In this document: positions 5,918 through 9,284 of the stretch, in pieces
Numbering within the stretch: position 1 is the first letter of the stretch
How the letters are laid out: each line of letters starts with the position of its first letter
DNA from: Candidatus Latescibacterota bacterium
GTDB taxonomy: Bacteria > Latescibacterota > UBA2968 > GCA-2709665
NCBI GenBank assembly: GCA_030746455.1
Contig: JASLMQ010000945.1
Location: 1-9,284 of the forward strand
Direction of reading: 5' to 3'
DNA: 9,284 nucleotides
Made by a program: the position numbers and the translations under genes
Notes under the pieces: model-generated
Told to the model about the DNA's origin: nothing
What the model saw: the letters and a program-made list of their open reading frames with translations, nothing else
Database searches by the model: none

Positions 5918-7489
5918 TCAATCGTCCACGCAGCCCGCGCCCAGACGGGACTTGAGGAACTCAGACATCACGAGGACTCCCGATGCCACAACCGCCTCGT
6001 CGGGATGCAGACCTGACAGGATCTCGGTCGTGTTCGCCGCGGCGGTGCCCACGGTCACGCGCCTCAGCGCGAAGAGGTCCGGTTCCCTGCGCACGAAAAC
6101 GTAGGGATGGCGCTCGTGGTACTGGACCGCTTCGCTCGGCACGAGCACACCGGGCACGGTCAAACCAGTGAATACCTTCGCGCGCCCGAACATGCCGGCC
6201 TTCACCCGGCCGACGTCGTGCGTGGTCACCGCCCTCGCGCGTACCAGCCGCGTCCGTGGATCCACCGCGGCATCCACCCAGGCGAGTTCCCCCCGTACCT
6301 CCTCACCGGGAAGATCGTCGAACTCGACTGATACCGGCTGCCCCACGCGGATGTCCTGCAGACGGTCTGCCGGAAGGGACAGCGTCAGCCATCGGCTCGA
6401 GAGGTCTGTGAGCGTAAACAGTGCTTCGCCAGACGCCACCGCCTGCCCCGCAACGGCGGTACGATCGGTCAAGGTGCCGCTGAAGGGGGCGCGAAGCGTG
6501 TACGTCGCGGATGCATCGTCGGAACGCTCGATCTCCGCGATCGCTTCGGCCGACAAGCCAAGATTGACGAGCATCTGGCGGGTGCTCCGGGCGTCGAGCC
6601 GGGCTACTCGGTAGTCCGCTTCCGCCTGCAGCAGATCCTTCCGTGCGCCGATGCTCTCCTTCGCAAGATTCCGTTCCCGTTCGAACGTCTGCTTCCGGAT
6701 ATCACGGTTGACCAGGGCCGCCAGATACCCGCTCTTGGCGCGGGCGACCTCTGCGGAATGTAGCTCCGCGAGAAGCTCGCCAGCCTCTACGCGATCCCCG
6801 ACGTCCACGGCAACCCGGACTATGATCCCCGACGTCAACGGCGTGATCCGGGTCATCGCATTGCGGTTGTAGTCCGCCTCGCAGAGCGCCTCCACCCCGG
6901 GCATCAGCTCGCTGCGGCGTGGCCTCTCGATTCGAACCCCTGCCTTAGATGCGGAGTTCGCAGAAGGCATCCGCACCAGCAGGCTCTGTCCCGGTTCGAG
7001 TGAAGAGGCCAGTCCCGGCTGGCAGATACCGCACTCGCTCTCTGCCACCATGTGCTCATTGCAGAACAAGACGGATCCGGTGGCCTGGGACGGCGCGCCT
7101 GCAGCGTTTCCGGTTGATGGCGTCTTCACCTCAGGACGGCACAAGTGACATTCGTCCTCATACAGGAAGTGCTCGTTACAGTACGGCCTGCCCTTGTCCT
7201 GCAGCTCCGGGTGGCAGAGCCAGCACCGATCTTCGTAGCGCCCGTGTTCCTTGCACCACAGCCGGCCCTTCTCCCGCTTTGTGGGATCGCATATGAAGCA
7301 TGTCTCGCCGTCTTTCGCATGTACGTGGGCAACCTTGGTAACGATGCCACTGCTATGCTCGTCTTTGCCGACTGCTTCCGAACCCGAATCGCTGCAAGCT
7401 GCAAGCGCTGTCATTGTGAAGATGACCGCCGTCACGACCACGCATCGGGCCGTGGTCCGACTCACGCTGTAATGGTGTTTCGAGGGCAT
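5918..7489 (-). CDS. czcB: CzcB-type periplasmic adaptor lipoprotein with tandem Cys/His repeats
   Basis: Membrane-fusion subunit linking the RND pump to the outer-membrane channel; 523 residues, longer than the usual 380-420. Residues 14-32 form a lipoprotein signal ending in the lipobox LAAC (Cys32). Residues 64-160 hold a repeat module: CxxC at 64/67, 89/92, 114/117 and 153/156, each followed by x-P, and CxEH at 79-82, 104-107 and 143-146. The unit is 25 residues long, with a 14-residue insertion in the third. Eleven Cys and three His suggest several zinc-ribbon-like metal sites. The usual adaptor follows: lipoyl/barrel-sandwich halves (about 211-245 and 330-362, PLTSGIIVRVAVDVGDRVEA and APFSGTL), a helical hairpin (246-328), a beta-barrel (365-440) and a membrane-proximal domain (445-515). 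The start at 7489 was chosen over 7558 because GGAGG lies 5 nt upstream and a signal peptide follows at once. Confidence 0.94.
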   Translation of the reverse strand: MPSKHHYSVSRTTARCVVVTAVIFTMTALAACSDSGSEAVGKDEHSSGIVTKVAHVHAKDGETCFICDPTKREKGRLWCKEHGRYEDRCWLCHPELQDKGRPYCNEHFLYEDECHLCRPEVKTPSTGNAAGAPSQATGSVLFCNEHMVAESECGICQPGLASSLEPGQSLLVRMPSANSASKAGVRIERPRRSELMPGVEALCEADYNRNAMTRITPLTSGIIVRVAVDVGDRVEAGELLAELHSAEVARAKSGYLAALVNRDIRKQTFERERNLAKESIGARKDLLQAEADYRVARLDARSTRQMLVNLGLSAEAIAEIERSDDASATYTLRAPFSGTLTDRTAVAGQAVASGEALFTLTDLSSRWLTLSLPADRLQDIRVGQPVSVEFDDLPGEEVRGELAWVDAAVDPRTRLVRARAVTTHDVGRVKAGMFGRAKVFTGLTVPGVLVPSEAVQYHERHPYVFVRREPDLFALRRVTVGTAAANTTEILSGLHPDEAVVASGVLVMSEFLKSRLGAGCVDD

Positions 7490-7494
7490 TTTGT

Positions 7495-7499
7495 CCTCC
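7495..7499 (-). promoter_or_regulatory. Ribosome-binding site that decides the adaptor start
   Basis: GGAGG on the minus strand, 5 nt before the ATG at 7489. The in-frame ATG at 7558 lies inside the outer-membrane-factor gene, and using it would put 23 polar residues before the lipoprotein signal. The RBS and the signal peptide both support 7489. Confidence 0.8.
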
Positions 7500-7520
7500 C
7501 CTTCGTTCTGGGTCTTCGCG

Positions 7521-8774
7521 TCAAAGGGATCCTCCAACTGCCCGTTCCAGTTCGGCACGGGATCGATGGTAGTCGAACAGAGCTTCGGTATGGGCGATTC
7601 GTGCCTCTATCAGCGTCCTTCGTGCCTCCAGGACCTCCAGGTAGGAAGCCTTTCCCTGTCGGTAGTTCTCAGAGGCGGCTTGGCCTGCGGCTTCTGCCAG
7701 CTTAAGCACCCCGGACTCGAGAACCTTGACCCTGTTGCGCGCGGCCTCAAGAGCGGCGTGGCTCGACACCACTTCGCCAAGCGCCTCCTGCTTCAGATTC
7801 TCGTGTTCGGCTTCTGCCTGGCGTGCTTCGGCACTCGCAACCGACACCTCACCTCGCTGCCGGAACGGTGCCCAGATCGGGATCTCGATCCCGAACGTGG
7901 TCCTCCAGGACGAGGATCGTGTACCGGGTTCCCCTATCGTCTGCCGGGACACCCCCAGACTCAAACCCGGGAGTAGCGCCGCAATGGTCTCCGACCTGGA
8001 TAGACGGGCACGCGACAGGGCATGCTGGGCACCCCGCAGGTCGGGTCGCTGATCCAGGGCTTTACGCTTAAGCGTTTCTAGCTCGTAAGAGGTCGTATCC
8101 ACTTGCAGTTCTCCGACGACTTCGATGGGAGCCGACCCATCACGACCGAGGACCATCGCCAGAGAGGCTCTCGACGCTGCAAGCGCCGCTGTTGCCTCGG
8201 CCACTGCGTTCTCCGATAGGCCGACCTGGACCTCCGATCTCATCACCTCCAGACGAGGGACGTCGCCGGCATCGAACCGAGTGCGGGACTTCGCAGCAAG
8301 GTCCTTCGCCAAGAGCAGATTCTCCTCGGCGGCGGCCACGATCTTTCGATCAGCGAGGACGCGGTCGAAAGCCACGCTTACCTCAGCCTCGACGTCGAGT
8401 CGAGTGGTCTCATAGGCTGAGAATCGAACGGACTCTGCGCCCTGCGCTGAGGCGCGCTGACGGTACCACCACTTGAGAGGCCATTCGATCCGCTGAGTGA
8501 TGCCGATGCTCCGCTCGCCGTACTGCCCGATATCAAACACGCCGGGCAATTCCTCGTACTCGATCTCGAGCTCGGGATCTTCCGGAGCCAGCGCGATCAG
8601 CTTACGAGACCTCGCCGCCTGCCATTCCGCGTATGCCGCGGCTACCCTCGGATTTGACTCAAGGGCGAACTCCACAGCTTGGCCACGTGTCAGCTGACGC
8701 GACCCCGCACACACCGACTGCAGCGGCACGGAAACGAGAAAGATGCAGATGTAGATGGAATGAATCAGATGCAT
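7521..8774 (-). CDS. czcC: CzcC/TolC-family outer-membrane efflux factor
   Basis: Outer-membrane channel of the metal-efflux complex, forming a trimeric tunnel docking on the adaptor. 417 residues, normal for CzcC. A signal peptide covers about residues 1-23 (hydrophobic IYICIFLVSVPLQ, likely cleavage after VCA). Cys22 is not in a good lipobox, so signal peptidase I processing is more likely. Mature features are LTRGQAVEFALESNPRVAAA at 28-47, typical of this family, and two related long-helix repeats. The first includes SRTRFDAGDVPRLEVMRSEV (163-182); the second includes SENYRQGKASYLEVLEARRT (368-387) and ends ALFDYHRSRAELERAVG. The strand ITQRIEWPLKWWYRQRA is typical of CzcC-type proteins. 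The ATG at 8774 follows GGAGG with a 5-6 nt spacing. The gene ends 31 nt before the adaptor start, consistent with one operon. Confidence 0.93.
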   Translation of the reverse strand: MHLIHSIYICIFLVSVPLQSVCAGSRQLTRGQAVEFALESNPRVAAAYAEWQAARSRKLIALAPEDPELEIEYEELPGVFDIGQYGERSIGITQRIEWPLKWWYRQRASAQGAESVRFSAYETTRLDVEAEVSVAFDRVLADRKIVAAAEENLLLAKDLAAKSRTRFDAGDVPRLEVMRSEVQVGLSENAVAEATAALAASRASLAMVLGRDGSAPIEVVGELQVDTTSYELETLKRKALDQRPDLRGAQHALSRARLSRSETIAALLPGLSLGVSRQTIGEPGTRSSSWRTTFGIEIPIWAPFRQRGEVSVASAEARQAEAEHENLKQEALGEVVSSHAALEAARNRVKVLESGVLKLAEAAGQAASENYRQGKASYLEVLEARRTLIEARIAHTEALFDYHRSRAELERAVGGSL

Positions 8775-8806
8775 AAAATCCTCCAGGACACACGTTCACG
8801 CTATGG

Positions 8807-8834
8807 GCCTCAAACGCCAGATGGCGCCTCAAAC
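8807..8834. repeat. Pair of 9-bp direct repeats between the small secreted protein and czcC
   Basis: GCCTCAAAC occurs at 8807-8815 and again at 8826-8834, starting 19 bp apart. Each is followed by a CGCC-like run, and the perfect palindrome CCGCCGGCGG (8835-8844) sits beside the second copy. They lie in the 91-bp gap upstream of the czcC ribosome-binding site. The repeats could bind a regulator or shape the RNA leader, or could be chance in G+C-rich DNA. Confidence 0.35.
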
Positions 8835-8865
8835 CGCCGGCGGATGCTCTACGTGTTCTGAAGGA

Positions 8866-9267
8866 TCAGATGAGGAGGACAGTACTTTGCAGATGAATAG
8901 GGAGGGATCGTGTGGCTAAACTCTCAGTGTTGCGAAGTATGAATCCGGGATCAGCCGGGTTGACGGAATGCCGGGTGTCTGACACTGCGGGCGCAAAGCA
9001 GAGCCGGCTGACGTCCTTTATCCCAGGCGTATGGGGACCGACATCGGTCTGGAAGGCAAGGTCTATGCACTCACGGCAGTCATCGCCGGATGAGGACTGC
9101 GCGGCTGCCGAATCGAGGGCGCACCGGCCATCCGGTCCTGCGGGCTCGATGTGCGTGTTGCCGGCTTGCTCGACACAGACCACGAAGGCGCCTGCCGGTC
9201 CATATGACACAAAGAGTGCCAAGATCAGCCAGATCAGCGTGATCAGTCTGTGGAAGGAGTGCCTCAT
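8866..9267 (-). CDS. Small secreted Cys-containing protein, first gene of the metal-efflux block
   Basis: 133 residues, function unknown. A clear signal peptide spans about residues 1-27 (LITLIWLILALFVSYGPAGA, likely cut after AGA), so it is exported to the periplasm. The mature part contains five Cys (31, 49, 64, 67, 90), including a CxxC in DDCRECIDL, and a VVCVEQAGNTHIEPAG segment. Small exported proteins of this layout (VCV-x-GH-x-E near the N terminus, then C, then CxxC-D) are familiar to me from heavy-metal RND loci, but I know of no assigned function. Its 91-bp distance from czcC and identical orientation suggest it belongs to the same unit. A periplasmic metal binder or chaperone is plausible but is inference. 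There is no Shine-Dalgarno sequence before 9267; the first 17 nt upstream are AT-rich. Confidence 0.75.
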   Translation of the reverse strand: MRHSFHRLITLIWLILALFVSYGPAGAFVVCVEQAGNTHIEPAGPDGRCALDSAAAQSSSGDDCRECIDLAFQTDVGPHTPGIKDVSRLCFAPAVSDTRHSVNPADPGFILRNTESLATRSLPIHLQSTVLLI

Positions 9268-9272
9268 GTCAA

Positions 9273-9278
9273 ATAATA
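9273..9278 (-). promoter_or_regulatory. Possible -10 element of the efflux operon
   Basis: TATTAT on the minus strand matches the -10 consensus at 5 of 6 positions and lies 5 nt before the ATG at 9267, which would give a leaderless transcript. The -35 region is beyond the window, so this cannot be tested here; AT-rich DNA at a gene start can mimic such a box. Confidence 0.3.
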
Positions 9279-9284
9279 AAGTAC

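Noticed and set aside
7490..7558. Longer adaptor start at 7558
   Set aside because: It overlaps czcC, lacks the RBS seen at 7495-7499 and would bury the lipoprotein signal behind 23 polar residues.

Overview
The window is about 60% G+C by eye, and every gene I can support lies on the minus strand. Read in the direction of transcription (right to left), it opens with a four-gene block whose three main members form a complete heavy-metal efflux system. The order is a small secreted Cys-containing protein (8866-9267), a CzcC-type outer-membrane factor (7521-8774), a CzcB-type periplasmic lipoprotein adaptor (5918-7489) and a CzcA-type RND pump (2780-5887). The last three are separated by only about 30 bp each, carry good Shine-Dalgarno sequences and clearly form an operon. 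Together they should make a CBA efflux complex spanning both membranes and exporting divalent metal ions. The adaptor carries an unusual N-terminal extension of tandem Cys/His repeats between its lipid anchor and its transport domains.

From about 802 to 2779 lies a patch of small, broken or mobile-looking pieces. It holds AT-rich non-coding DNA, a remnant resembling the 3' half of a tRNA that directly abuts a REP-like imperfect hairpin, and an NAD(P)-dependent epimerase/dehydratase pseudogene that has lost its middle. Next come an intact VapBC-type toxin-antitoxin pair with a well-defined candidate operator, and a short leftover of a DUF4143-type ATPase gene. The patch looks like an insertion and decay hot spot between the resistance operon and the next gene.

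At the left edge is an aldo/keto reductase gene (start at 815) that runs out of the window with its catalytic tetrad intact.

The host is a diderm (Gram-negative-type) bacterium, because the operon needs an outer membrane. High G+C, the Cys-repeat adaptor, VapBC and the decayed fragments would fit an environmental lineage such as Gemmatimonadota, Planctomycetota or a deltaproteobacterial-type group, but the sequence alone does not settle the phylum. I see no rRNA, intact tRNA, CRISPR array, transposase, integrase or dedicated metal regulator in the window.
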